Source: Endoryza foliicola (GTDB taxonomy: Bacteria > Bacteroidota > Bacteroidia > Chitinophagales > Chitinophagaceae). From it: 64,000 bases of DNA. The translations under genes and the position numbers were made by a program. Numbering within the stretch: position 1 is the first letter of the stretch; every line of letters begins with the position of its first letter. This document shows, in pieces, positions 42,697 through 50,599 of the stretch. Under the pieces are notes generated by a model that saw only the letters and a list, made by a program, of their open reading frames with translations, was not told the origin of the DNA and did no database searches. Where the stretch lies: the NCBI GenBank assembly GCA_965226965.1, contig OZ245715.1:1488001-1552000 (forward strand). The letters run 5' to 3'.

Positions 42697-44139
42697 TTAT
42701 GAAGCCTCGGCTTCCGATGATTTTTTTCTCTTCAAGAAACGATTCAAAGCCAATCGAGTTTTTACGTAAAAATCTTTATTGAACAATTGAGAGTCGTTTA
42801 ATGCTTTGTAGGTAAGGAAGAGGCCAATAGGCAACAACACAAAAACTGGCAACCACATTCCTGTAAAAGGACTCATTACATCTTCCTTCGCAAACTTCTT
42901 CCCGAAGTTCATGGTGAGGAAAAAGATCACGAAAAAGATGACAGCAAATACCACCGGCGTTCCCAATCCACCTTTTCGAACAATCGAGCCTAACGGTGCT
43001 CCAATTAAAAAGAGTACAATAACGGTAATGGACATGGTTAGTTTTCCATGCCATTCAATCAAGTACAAACGCAGGTCTTTCTGTCGGGCTTCGTATTCGA
43101 AATTCGCAGACTCCATGGTGGACCGTATCGAATTCAGGTAGGAAACAGCTTGATCAATTACCAAGTTTCTGGAACTATCGGGAATCAATTCGCGGAATTT
43201 TTTCACTTTCACGGCCGGAGCTTTTACGTTTACCCAGCCACTGTCTAAATATTTCATGAAGCTCATGTAAATGATCAAATCGTTCACACTTCGCTTTTCG
43301 AATTTGAAACTGTATTTATTGAGAGAGTCGATAGCATAATTCAATTGACGAATGCTCAACATCTCATAACGGTTCTTAAAAACCGAGTCACTGGTACGGT
43401 TCAAGGTTAACGAAGTCAGATCCAATACTTTTTTATATTCTTTGAAGCCCAAACGAGTGAGCTCTGAAGTGCTCACATTTCCGTCGCTTTTTTCTTGATA
43501 GCGCCAACCATTGCGCAAACTGAATTCAAGAAAGCGTTGATCGGGGGTTACTCGCATAATACCGTTGTCGGCAATAATGATATTGTCTTGCGGACCACCG
43601 GTGTATTCATAAATGATGACCTGCTTCAGAATAGAGTCCTGTTCTTTCTTTCCAACTTTAATTGAGAAGCCAGGGATATTGTTGTAGAACTGTCCTTCTT
43701 TCAAATCAAAAGCAGGCTTCTTGTTCACCAAGTCGGTATGCAATGTTTTCATTTTCAAGTTGGCAATGGGGATCACATTGTTATTGAAAAGAAAAGCCAA
43801 ACCGGAGAGCAAAATAGACACTACCAGCAGCGGTCGCATAAAACGTAGCAAACCAATGCCGGCGCTTTTAATGGCTACTAGTTCAAACGATTCGCCAAGG
43901 TTTCCGAAGGTCATAATAGAAGATAGCAAGATGGCCAATGGAAGGGCTAGCGGAACAAGGGTAGCACTTAAGTACAACAGCAATTGCAAAATAGTAGCCG
44001 CGTCAATTCCTTTTCCAACATAATCGTCGATCCATAACCAGAAGAACTGGAGAATGAGTACGAATAGAGTTAGAAAGAAAGTAGCAATAAAGGGTCCAAT
44101 AAAGGAGCGCAGTACTAGTATGTCAAGTTTTTTAAACAA
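42697..44139 (-). CDS. LptF/LptG-family lipopolysaccharide export permease
   Basis: A 480-residue member of the YjgP/YjgQ family, the membrane subunits of the LptB2FG transporter that extracts LPS from the inner membrane. It opens with DILVLRSFIGPFIATFFLTLFVLILQFFW, seen as two parts around residues 5-33, then three further N-terminal helices, a large periplasmic beta-jellyroll (~130-330) and two or three C-terminal helices (LTMSITVIVLFLIGAPLGSIVRKGG, FAVIFFVIFFLTMNFG). Bacteroidota Lpt permeases are slightly longer than proteobacterial ones, as here. Whether it is LptF or LptG is not resolved. It heads the run lptF - CDF - dipeptidase - hslR. Confidence 0.9.
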   Translation of the reverse strand: MFKKLDILVLRSFIGPFIATFFLTLFVLILQFFWLWIDDYVGKGIDAATILQLLLYLSATLVPLALPLAILLSSIMTFGNLGESFELVAIKSAGIGLLRFMRPLLVVSILLSGLAFLFNNNVIPIANLKMKTLHTDLVNKKPAFDLKEGQFYNNIPGFSIKVGKKEQDSILKQVIIYEYTGGPQDNIIIADNGIMRVTPDQRFLEFSLRNGWRYQEKSDGNVSTSELTRLGFKEYKKVLDLTSLTLNRTSDSVFKNRYEMLSIRQLNYAIDSLNKYSFKFEKRSVNDLIIYMSFMKYLDSGWVNVKAPAVKVKKFRELIPDSSRNLVIDQAVSYLNSIRSTMESANFEYEARQKDLRLYLIEWHGKLTMSITVIVLFLIGAPLGSIVRKGGLGTPVVFAVIFFVIFFLTMNFGKKFAKEDVMSPFTGMWLPVFVLLPIGLFLTYKALNDSQLFNKDFYVKTRLALNRFLKRKKSSEAEAS

Positions 44140-44167
44140 TTGGTTATGGGCTGATTATCTTTATTAA

Positions 44168-44761
44168 ATGAACGGTGCAAAAATACAGTTTTCACAAGAG
44201 GAATCAACGCTTCTGCAGAATGCTTCCATTCTTTTAACAAAGCATGCGGTAATGGAGAAGATGGGGCAGTTGTTGGGAGAGCTTTGTTCCGCCTTGGAGC
44301 CGTTGTATGCGCCGTTACAATCGGTGTTTCCCGAAGCCTTTCAAACCGGACCCAAAATTTCCAAAGGAGAACAGCTAGAGCATTTGCCTTACCTGATTTT
44401 AGATTATCCTCGATTCTTTTCCAATGAAACTGTTTTTGCCAGCCGAACCTTGTTTTGGTGGGGGAGAGGCTTTTACGTTATTCACCACCTGAAAGGATTG
44501 CCTGCTCAGCGCTTACTTAACAAGCTTGATGATTCGATAGAGGAATTGGCAAAACTTGATTTTCGCATATCCATCAACGGTTTTGAATGGCAACACGATA
44601 CAACTGCTGCTAATTACTTTGATTTACTAGATGAGACTTGGAAGAAAGAAGAAGTTCAGTTTGTGAAACTAGCTACCCGCTTGAGTTTGGAGCAAATAGA
44701 CACCATTACCATCCCTCTCATAGAGAGGCATCGCAGTTTGGTGAGTAGTTGGCTCGATTAA
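44168..44761 (+). CDS. Hypothetical cytoplasmic protein
   Basis: A 197-residue protein I cannot assign. It has no signal peptide or membrane segment and is mostly helical, with a conserved-looking aromatic block (LPYLILDYPRFFSNETVFASRTLFWWGR, read as two halves around residues 72-100) and a C-terminal helix EQIDTITIPLIERHRSL. The gene is divergent from lptF, with 28 bases between starts, and its stop codon overlaps by four bases that of the converging START-like gene. Confidence 0.72.
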   Translation: MNGAKIQFSQEESTLLQNASILLTKHAVMEKMGQLLGELCSALEPLYAPLQSVFPEAFQTGPKISKGEQLEHLPYLILDYPRFFSNETVFASRTLFWWGRGFYVIHHLKGLPAQRLLNKLDDSIEELAKLDFRISINGFEWQHDTTAANYFDLLDETWKKEEVQFVKLATRLSLEQIDTITIPLIERHRSLVSSWLD

Positions 44762-45138
44762 TTTCCCAGACGATGGAACAGGTCTTTCACCTGATATCCC
44801 CAAAGTTGACTCTGATCCTTGATTTCACCTTTTTCAGCAAAATCTTTGATCACTAAAATGGTTTGGTTGGTAACTTCTGATTTTTCTATTCTGAATTCGA
44901 AGTACTCTTCTTTAGGAGCATGCAACCAATGAAAACGTATAAAGTGGTCTTCTCCTGTTTCCAATACTTCGGCTTGATCGGTGGAACCGTTCCAACTAAA
45001 GCTGAAAACTCCGTCGCGCTCGTCCACTTTATCTGCAAACCATTCTTGTAAACCCGCAGGCGAGCTCAAGAATTCATATAAGATTGAGGGAGAACATCTT
45101 ACCGGATACTCTAAAGTAAATAGCTGTTTTTTACTCAT
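44758..45138 (-). CDS. START-like (SRPBCC) domain protein
   Basis: A 126-residue protein of the START-like/AHSA1-type fold: LEYPVRCSPSILYEFLSSPAGLQEWFADKV at the N-terminus is the typical strand-helix-helix opening, FIRFHWLHAPKEEYFEFRIE forms central strands, and the C-terminal helix is QSQLWGYQVKDLFHRLG. Such domains bind hydrophobic ligands; this short Bacteroidota version has no known role. The gene converges with the hypothetical gene at 44168 and its stop codon lies inside that gene's last two codons. Confidence 0.82.
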   Translation of the reverse strand: MSKKQLFTLEYPVRCSPSILYEFLSSPAGLQEWFADKVDERDGVFSFSWNGSTDQAEVLETGEDHFIRFHWLHAPKEEYFEFRIEKSEVTNQTILVIKDFAEKGEIKDQSQLWGYQVKDLFHRLGN

Positions 45139-45478
45139 CTACACCGTTGATCTTTGTGACTAATGATTGCAATTATAGAAAAATAATAGAACCCTCAAAA
45201 TATATTTTTCCCTCCCAACACTTTGAATAACAAGAAAATGGAAAAAGCCCGATAATTCACTGTTTTTGCGCTTGTTATCCCCAAAATGCCCTGTTAGCTG
45301 TGGAAAAAGCAACCTTCGGCACCCTTTTTAGCATCTACTAGGAAACGATTATCAACGTGTTAGACTTTTCACTCAGATTTATGGGTCAAAAATTTGGATT
45401 TCACACACGAAAAACAGCGCCTGAGCGTTTTTTAACAAATCCATTTATCTAAACCCAACAATCCTAAAAAAGGCCACT
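45139..45478. other. rpoD upstream region
   Basis: A 340-base gap without a gene. It contains TTATCCCCA (45275-45283), TGTGGAAAA (45299-45307) and TTATCAACG (45349-45357), each close to the DnaA box TTATCCACA or its complement. No exact TAnnTTTG promoter with a good TTTG partner was found, so the rpoD promoter is not located. Confidence 0.4.
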
Positions 45479-45484
45479 ATGAGC

Positions 45485-46354
45485 ATGCGTCAACTAAAGA
45501 TCACGAAAAGTATTACCAATCGTGAATCTCAGAGCCTTGAAAAGTACCTGCAGGAAATCGGAAAAGTAGAATTAATTAATCCGGAAGAAGAGGTAAGATT
45601 GGCCGGTCTCATTAAACAAGGAGATCAGGCAGCGCTCGACAAATTAACTAAGGCAAACCTCAGATTCGTGGTTTCCGTAGCCAAGCAGTATCAAAACCAA
45701 GGACTGTCCTTGCCCGACCTTATCAATGAAGGCAATTTGGGTTTGATTAAAGCAGCACAACGTTTCGACGAAACACGCGGTTTCAAATTCATCTCCTATG
45801 CGGTATGGTGGATCCGTCAAAGCATCTTGCAGGCTTTGGCTGAACAATCGCGCATCGTTCGTCTCCCACTGAATAAAGTAGGTCTCACCAACAAAATTCA
45901 AAAAGCTTTTTCTCAATTAGAGCAAGAGTTTGAGCGTGAACCTTCTGCAGAAGAATTAGCCGAATTATTGGAATTGGAGATCGATGAAGTGAACGCTACT
46001 TTGGGTACTTCTGCTCGTCACGTAAGTGTGGATACACCTTTAGGCGAAGGCGAAGACAATACCCTGATCGATATCATGGAGAATAAAAACGCCGATCGCG
46101 CTGAAACCAACCTCGAGCACAACGAAAGTTTGATGCAAGAGATTGAGCGCTCCATGAGTTCACTCACTGAACGTCAACGCGAAGTGATCTGCTATTTCTT
46201 CGGAATTGGCATCGATCATCCCATGACTTTGGAAGATATTGGCGAGAAATTCAACCTCACCCGTGAGCGTGTTCGTCAGATCAAAGACAAGGCCATCACC
46301 AAAATGCGCACCAATTCACGCTCAAAAGCCCTTCGTAGCTATTTGGGCATATAA
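45485..46354 (+). CDS. rpoD: Primary RNA polymerase sigma factor RpoD/SigA
   Basis: Housekeeping sigma factor of Bacteroidota, 289 residues from the ATG at 45485 (MRQLKITKSITNRESQSLEK, the usual start in the phylum); an ATG two codons upstream at 45479 is also possible. As in other Bacteroidota it lacks the long region 1.1. Region 2 is GNLGLIKAAQRFDETRGFKF followed by ISYAVWWIRQSILQALAEQ, region 3 follows, and region 4 has TLEDIGEKFNLTRERVRQIK. It should recognise the TTTG / TAnnTTTG promoters noted in this window. Confidence 0.96.
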   Translation: MRQLKITKSITNRESQSLEKYLQEIGKVELINPEEEVRLAGLIKQGDQAALDKLTKANLRFVVSVAKQYQNQGLSLPDLINEGNLGLIKAAQRFDETRGFKFISYAVWWIRQSILQALAEQSRIVRLPLNKVGLTNKIQKAFSQLEQEFEREPSAEELAELLELEIDEVNATLGTSARHVSVDTPLGEGEDNTLIDIMENKNADRAETNLEHNESLMQEIERSMSSLTERQREVICYFFGIGIDHPMTLEDIGEKFNLTRERVRQIKDKAITKMRTNSRSKALRSYLGI

Positions 46355-46357
46355 AAT

Positions 46358-46380
46358 AAAGCCCGCTTCCGGCGGCTTTT
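46358..46380 (+). terminator. Weak terminator after rpoD
   Basis: AAAGCC (46358-46363) pairs with GGCTTT (46374-46379) around a GC-rich loop, followed by only a short T run. It lies 3 bases after the rpoD stop. The much better hairpin at 46412-46441 may be the real end of the transcript. Confidence 0.5.
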
Positions 46381-46394
46381 CGTAAATCTTGTAC

Positions 46395-46402
46395 TAAATT
46401 TG
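46395..46402 (+). promoter_or_regulatory. Putative -7 element for ffh
   Basis: TAAATTTG matches TAnnTTTG exactly, 64 bases before the ffh ATG. No TTTG lies at 17-23 bases upstream, so the promoter is incomplete by consensus. Confidence 0.45.
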
Positions 46403-46411
46403 CAACTCTAT

Positions 46412-46441
46412 AAAAGTGAATGTTTAACTACATTCACTTTT
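46412..46441 (+). terminator. Perfect hairpin between rpoD and ffh (terminator or leader structure)
   Basis: A perfect 12-bp stem, AAAAGTGAATGT / ACATTCACTTTT, with a 6-base loop (TTAACT), followed by TTTGTTT. It is 57 bases after rpoD and 25 bases before ffh. By form it is an intrinsic terminator, yet it lies just downstream of a -7-like element, so it might be the 5' end of the ffh leader. Confidence 0.7.
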
Positions 46442-46466
46442 TTGTTTCTAAAAAATACGAGTTATT

Positions 46467-47789
46467 ATGTTTGAGAATCTTTCGGAACGGTTAGAATCCG
46501 CGTTTAAACAGATAAAAGGGGAAGGCCGCATCACCGAATTAAACATTGCTGCAACAGTTAAAGACATCCGCCGTGCCTTAGTAGACGCGGATGTGAACTA
46601 TAAAATCGCCAAGGAATTCACGGATACCGTGAAAGACAAAGCGATGGGAGAGAAGGTGATCAATGCCGTTAGTCCCGGTCAATTGATGGTGAAGATCGTG
46701 AAAGACGAGCTCGCCAACCTAATGGGCGGAACCGAAAGCGAATTGAATGCCAAAGGAAACCCGGCAGTCATTCTGGTAGCGGGTTTGCAAGGTTCAGGTA
46801 AAACCACTTTCAGTTCTAAATTGGCGAATTACCTGAAAACCAAGAAAGGATTGTCGCCTATGTTAGTAGCGGCCGATATTTACCGCCCTGCGGCCATCGA
46901 CCAATTGAAAGTACTGGGTGAACAAATTGGAGTAGAAGTATACAGTGAGCCTGAAAATAAGAACGCCGTTCAAATTGCGGAGAACGCATTGAAAGAGGCG
47001 AGAAGTAAAAATAAAAACGTGATCATCGTGGATACGGCAGGTCGTTTAGCGATCGATGAAACCATGATGACCGAAGTGGCCAACATTAAATCGGCAGTAA
47101 AACCACAGGAAATCCTCTTTGTAGTGGATTCTATGACCGGTCAGGATGCGGTGAATACTGCCAAAGCCTTCAACGACCGACTCGATTTCACAGGGGTAGT
47201 GCTCACCAAGTTAGACGGTGATACCCGAGGTGGTGCGGCCCTCAGTATCAAATACACGGTAAACAAGCCCATCAAGTTTGTAAGCAGCGGGGAGAAAATG
47301 GACACTTTGGATGTGTTCTACCCCGAGCGTATGGCGCAGCGTATCTTGGGCATGGGTGATATTACCTCGCTCGTGGAGAAGGCTCAAGCCCAATTTGATG
47401 AGGAGCAGGCGAAGAAATTAGAAAAGAAAATCCGCAAGAATCAGTTTGATTTTGAGGACTTTAAGCAACAATTGGATCAGATCAAGAAGATGGGTAACCT
47501 GAAAGATCTGATGGGCATGATCCCCGGAATGGGTAAGGCCTTGAAGGACGTTGAAGTGAGCGACGATGCGTTCAAAGGCATCGAAGCCCTGATCAATTCT
47601 ATGACTCCCGAGGAGCGCTCGAACCCCGATTTGATCAATCAAAGCCGTAAAGCCAGAATTGCCAAAGGGGCCGGAAAAGACATCGCCGAGCTAAATGCCT
47701 TCCTGAAGCAGTTTGAGCAGATGAAACAAATGATGAAAATGATGAATAAGATGCCCATGGGGCGTTTTATGCCGGGAATGAAGCGATAG
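46467..47789 (+). CDS. ffh: Signal recognition particle protein Ffh (SRP54)
   Basis: GTPase that, with 4.5S RNA, targets nascent membrane proteins to FtsY and the Sec translocon. It is 440 residues, the usual size. N domain ~1-90 (MFENLSERLESAFKQIKGEG); G domain with GLQGSGKTTF (~107), ADIYRPAAIDQLKVLG, IIVDTAGRL and LTKLDGDTRGGAALS; C-terminal M domain rich in methionine ending MKQMMKMMNKMPMG. It is preceded by the hairpin described at 46412. Confidence 0.97.
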   Translation: MFENLSERLESAFKQIKGEGRITELNIAATVKDIRRALVDADVNYKIAKEFTDTVKDKAMGEKVINAVSPGQLMVKIVKDELANLMGGTESELNAKGNPAVILVAGLQGSGKTTFSSKLANYLKTKKGLSPMLVAADIYRPAAIDQLKVLGEQIGVEVYSEPENKNAVQIAENALKEARSKNKNVIIVDTAGRLAIDETMMTEVANIKSAVKPQEILFVVDSMTGQDAVNTAKAFNDRLDFTGVVLTKLDGDTRGGAALSIKYTVNKPIKFVSSGEKMDTLDVFYPERMAQRILGMGDITSLVEKAQAQFDEEQAKKLEKKIRKNQFDFEDFKQQLDQIKKMGNLKDLMGMIPGMGKALKDVEVSDDAFKGIEALINSMTPEERSNPDLINQSRKARIAKGAGKDIAELNAFLKQFEQMKQMMKMMNKMPMGRFMPGMKR

Positions 47790-47818
47790 TCATCAATTTG
47801 TTGAAATTCAATAATATT

Positions 47819-47849
47819 TTTGGAATTTTTCGTGGGATTGCTAATTTTG
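47819..47849 (+). promoter_or_regulatory. rpsP promoter, exact Bacteroidota consensus
   Basis: TTTG (47819-47822), exactly 19 bases, then TAATTTTG (47842-47849). Both elements and the spacing match TTTG-N19-TAnnTTTG. The start would be near 47856, giving a leader of about 46 bases. It is the clearest promoter in the window. Confidence 0.85.
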
Positions 47850-47901
47850 CAATCTTATAAGTTTAACCCTATTTGTTCACGCATTTAAATTTCTATTTAA
47901 A

Positions 47902-48318
47902 ATGCCAGTTAAAATCAGACTGCAACGTCATGGCTCTAAGAAGAGACCATTCTACTTCATCGTGGTAGCAGACGCACGCTCACCTCGCGATGGTAAATTC
48001 ATTCAAAAGTTAGGAACGTACAATCCATTAACAGTACCTGCTACTGTACAGTTGGATCGTCAAAAAGCCCTCGATTGGCTTCACAAAGGTGCACAACCTA
48101 CTGACACTGTACGCCGCATCCTTTCTTTCAAAGGTGTATTGTACCTGAAACACTTGTTGCGCGGTGTGAAACTGGGATTGTTCGACGAAGCTACGGCAAT
48201 GTTGAAATTCCAACAGTGGCACGGAGAGCATGAAGTACAGGTTCGCAAACGTCAAGAGGCTGATGCCAAAGAAAGACGTGGTCGCAGAGCCGGCGCTCCT
48301 AGAAGAAACGACGACTAA
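47902..48318 (+). CDS. rpsP: 30S ribosomal protein S16
   Basis: Small-subunit ribosomal protein, 138 residues. The universal S16 start PVKIRLQRHGSKKRPFYFIV and ADARSPRDGKFIQKLGTYNP are intact, with DRQKALDWLHKGAQPTDTV following. About 50 residues beyond the conserved core form a basic, charged tail (RKRQEADAKERRGRRAGAP), a C-terminal extension common in Bacteroidota. It has its own consensus promoter and a strong terminator 24 bases after the stop. Confidence 0.97.
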   Translation: MPVKIRLQRHGSKKRPFYFIVVADARSPRDGKFIQKLGTYNPLTVPATVQLDRQKALDWLHKGAQPTDTVRRILSFKGVLYLKHLLRGVKLGLFDEATAMLKFQQWHGEHEVQVRKRQEADAKERRGRRAGAPRRNDD

Positions 48319-48341
48319 TCAACTCTTTGCTATAGCAATTC

Positions 48342-48372
48342 AAAATCCCGTTGTTTACAGCGGGATTTTTTA
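48342..48372 (+). terminator. Strong terminator between rpsP and rimM
   Basis: A 12-bp stem AAAATCCCGTTG / CAGCGGGATTTT (one wobble) with a 4-base loop, followed by TTT. It lies between the rpsP stop and the rimM start (48385), so rimM is expressed by read-through or from an unrecognised promoter. Confidence 0.9.
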
Positions 48373-48384
48373 TTTTTATACCCC

Positions 48385-48897
48385 ATGACAGAATACTGTA
48401 CTATCGGAAAAATAGCCGCCACATTTGGCGTGAAAGGACAAGTGGTACTCCAACATAGTTTGGGTAAGAAAACTTCCCTAAAAGGACTAGATGTGCTTTT
48501 CATCGAAACCAGAACCGATGAGATGTTGCCCTTTTTCATTGAATCGGTAACTATTAAGAATGAACAAGAGTTGTACATCAAGCTCGAGGGCATCAATACC
48601 CGAGAAGAAGCTCAAAAGTTAGCTCAAAAACAGGTATGGCTAACCGAAGATAAGTTTCATAAATATGCTTCTAAATCGGCGCCTATTTCATTACTTGGGT
48701 TTGAGATCATTGATCAGGGAAAATCGCTTGGTCCGGTTTTAGAAGTAATAGAGCAACCGCATCAATTATTGTGTAGAATTGACTGGCAGGGCCGCGAAGC
48801 CCTCATTCCCGTTCACGAAAACTTTCTTGTTAAAATAGATGCCAGAAAGAAACAAGTGGTATTGGATTTGCCGGATGGGTTGTTGGATGTTTTTTAG
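48385..48897 (+). CDS. rimM: 16S rRNA processing protein RimM
   Basis: 30S assembly factor that binds S19 and acts on the 16S 3' domain. It is 170 residues. The N-terminal domain opens with YCTIGKIAATFGVKGQVVL, the RimM signature, and has YIKLEGINTREEAQKL. The C-terminal PRC-barrel domain has LLGFEIIDQGKSLGPVLEV and REALIPVHENFLVKID. The gene lies after rpsP as in most bacteria, but a terminator separates them and trmD, which usually follows, is absent here. Confidence 0.95.
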   Translation: MTEYCTIGKIAATFGVKGQVVLQHSLGKKTSLKGLDVLFIETRTDEMLPFFIESVTIKNEQELYIKLEGINTREEAQKLAQKQVWLTEDKFHKYASKSAPISLLGFEIIDQGKSLGPVLEVIEQPHQLLCRIDWQGREALIPVHENFLVKIDARKKQVVLDLPDGLLDVF

Positions 48898-48904
48898 ATA
48901 GGCA

Positions 48905-48975
48905 ATAGGCCTTAGGTTGTTAGGCCTTAGGCTAACCTAATTACCAAATGCCTAAGGCCTAAGACCTAAAGCCTA
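48905..48975. repeat. TTAGGC-type long imperfect hairpin after rimM
   Basis: Left arm with AATAGGCCTTAGG and GTTAGGCCTTAGGC, right arm with TGCCTAAGGCCTAAGACC and AAAGCCTAA. The arms are complementary in many registers. It is the second full copy of the element at 39845-39915 and sits directly past a stop codon again. Confidence 0.7.
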
Positions 48976-49017
48976 ATTCCCCAAACTCTTTAAACTAAAA
49001 GCAACTACACCCCCACT

Positions 49018-50157
49018 ATGCTCATCGCCCATTTCGATCTTGATTCTTTTTTTGTTTCGGTAGAAATACTGAACGATCCGGAATTGAAGGGCAAGCCGGT
49101 GATAGTGGGAGGAGGAGAACGAGGGGTGGTAAGTACTTGTAGTTATGAAGCGAGAAAGTACGGAGTGCATTCAGCGATGCCGATGAAAACGGCGCTGAGG
49201 TTGTGTCCGCACGCTATAGTTGTAGGCGGGTCTCGGGGTGAATATTCGCGATACAGCAGATGGGTAACAGAAATCATTGCGGCCAAAGCGCCTTTGTTTG
49301 AAAAGGCAAGTATTGATGAATTCTACATTGATCTAACCGGAATGGACAAGTACTTTGATCCTTTTCAATGGACTGTTGATCTGCGCCAGCAAATTATAAA
49401 TGAAACCCAATTGCCCATTTCTTTTGGAATGGCCTCCAGTAAAATGGTGGCCAAGATTGCTACAGATGAGGCAAAGCCGAATGGTTATTTGCATGTGCCT
49501 GCCGGAAGGGAGCAGGAATTTCTAGCGCCGCTCAGTGTAGGGAAAATTCCCGGTGTAGGAGCTCATATGCGGGAAGTGTTGAAGAACATTGGTATTGAAA
49601 AGATCGGCGATGTGCTTCTTTATACTCCGGTTCAGTTAGAAGCGCATCTGGGAAAATGGGGTCCGGAGTTATGGGAGAAAGCACAGGGCATTCATCGGGG
49701 TACGGTAGAGCCTTATCATGAGCAAAAATCGGTATCAACGGAAACAACCTTTAATGAAAATAGAACCGACATAGAAGGCATGTTGAACGATTTGGTGGGC
49801 ATGACGGAGAAAATTGCGTACGAGTTGCGTCAAGACAATAAAATGGCCGGATGCGTTGCTGTAAAAATTCGTTATCCCGATTTTGAAACTACCTCGAAGC
49901 AAACCACGATTCCCTATACGTTTTACGATGATGAGTTGATTCCGGTAGCCAAGGAGTTGTTTATGAAACTCTATCGGAAAGGCACGCCGGTGCGTTTAAT
50001 GGGCGTTCGATTGAGTGAACTCACCAACGAAGCGGTTCAGACGAATCTCTTCTCCAATGCAGAAAAAAAATCAGATCTCTACAAAGCAATCGACAGCGTA
50101 AAAAACAAATTTGGAAAGGGGATGATTGGAAAGGCGACGGGGAAGAAGAAGTCGTGA
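49018..50157 (+). CDS. dinB: DNA polymerase IV (Y family)
   Basis: Error-prone translesion polymerase, 379 residues. The catalytic acidic residues are in AHFDLDSFFVSVE (D7, D9) and KASIDEFYIDLTG (D-E pair near 104). Other blocks are GVVSTCSYEARKYGV, SRYSRWVTEII, ISFGMASSKMVAKIATD, the helix-hairpin-helix GVGAHMREVLKNIGIEKIGDV (seen in two halves) and a little-finger domain with VRLMGVRLSEL. The end KKS is short, without an obvious clamp-binding motif beyond VQTNLF (~352-357). No LexA-type box was recognised upstream. Confidence 0.95.
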   Translation: MLIAHFDLDSFFVSVEILNDPELKGKPVIVGGGERGVVSTCSYEARKYGVHSAMPMKTALRLCPHAIVVGGSRGEYSRYSRWVTEIIAAKAPLFEKASIDEFYIDLTGMDKYFDPFQWTVDLRQQIINETQLPISFGMASSKMVAKIATDEAKPNGYLHVPAGREQEFLAPLSVGKIPGVGAHMREVLKNIGIEKIGDVLLYTPVQLEAHLGKWGPELWEKAQGIHRGTVEPYHEQKSVSTETTFNENRTDIEGMLNDLVGMTEKIAYELRQDNKMAGCVAVKIRYPDFETTSKQTTIPYTFYDDELIPVAKELFMKLYRKGTPVRLMGVRLSELTNEAVQTNLFSNAEKKSDLYKAIDSVKNKFGKGMIGKATGKKKS

Positions 50158-50599
50158 GTTTAAAGTAATGAGTTTTAGGTTATTGAGTTTTTTGGTTTTT
50201 TACACAAAGTGCGCGAAGTGCGCAAAGATGTCGCAAAGTCCTTCTTCTTTCTCAATATTCTCACACTTAGATTTTTACCTTTGATTCCCACAGATTAGTA
50301 TCGGATATTTAATCAGTTTGATTATTTATTTTAAACCGCGGCGGCGCAGCGAACGCGGCGACTACGCAGCGGATATTCATCTGCCAACGCTATATCCGTG
50401 CCCTTGGTCACGAACTGATTGTTGTACCTAATTTGTATGAAACAATTTTAATCGATTAAATCTGCTGTTGAAAGAATGCTCGCCGTTATGCCCAACAACG
50501 CGCAATTACTCGAGCAATGAATTCTCAGATTTGCAAATCGATAAACTCACAAATTGGCCTTTTCCTTATATTGCATTGAATATTTGAATCGCCCCGCAT
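50158..50599. repeat. Repeat-bearing gap before the Rrf2 gene
   Basis: A 442-base gap: GAGTTT units (50156-50200), an AAAGTGCGCGAAGTGCGCAAAG unit at ~50207-50228 related to the TTTGCG repeats elsewhere, and one inverted copy (about 50329-50412) of an ~80-bp repeat whose core is at 50378-50397. Two direct copies of the same repeat lie beyond the peroxiredoxin gene. The last 150 bases show no repeat. Confidence 0.7.

Noticed and set aside
45241..45360. Replication origin
   Set aside because: Three weak DnaA-box-like sites only, no AT-rich unwinding element beside them, and no dnaA, gyrB or parAB neighbours.
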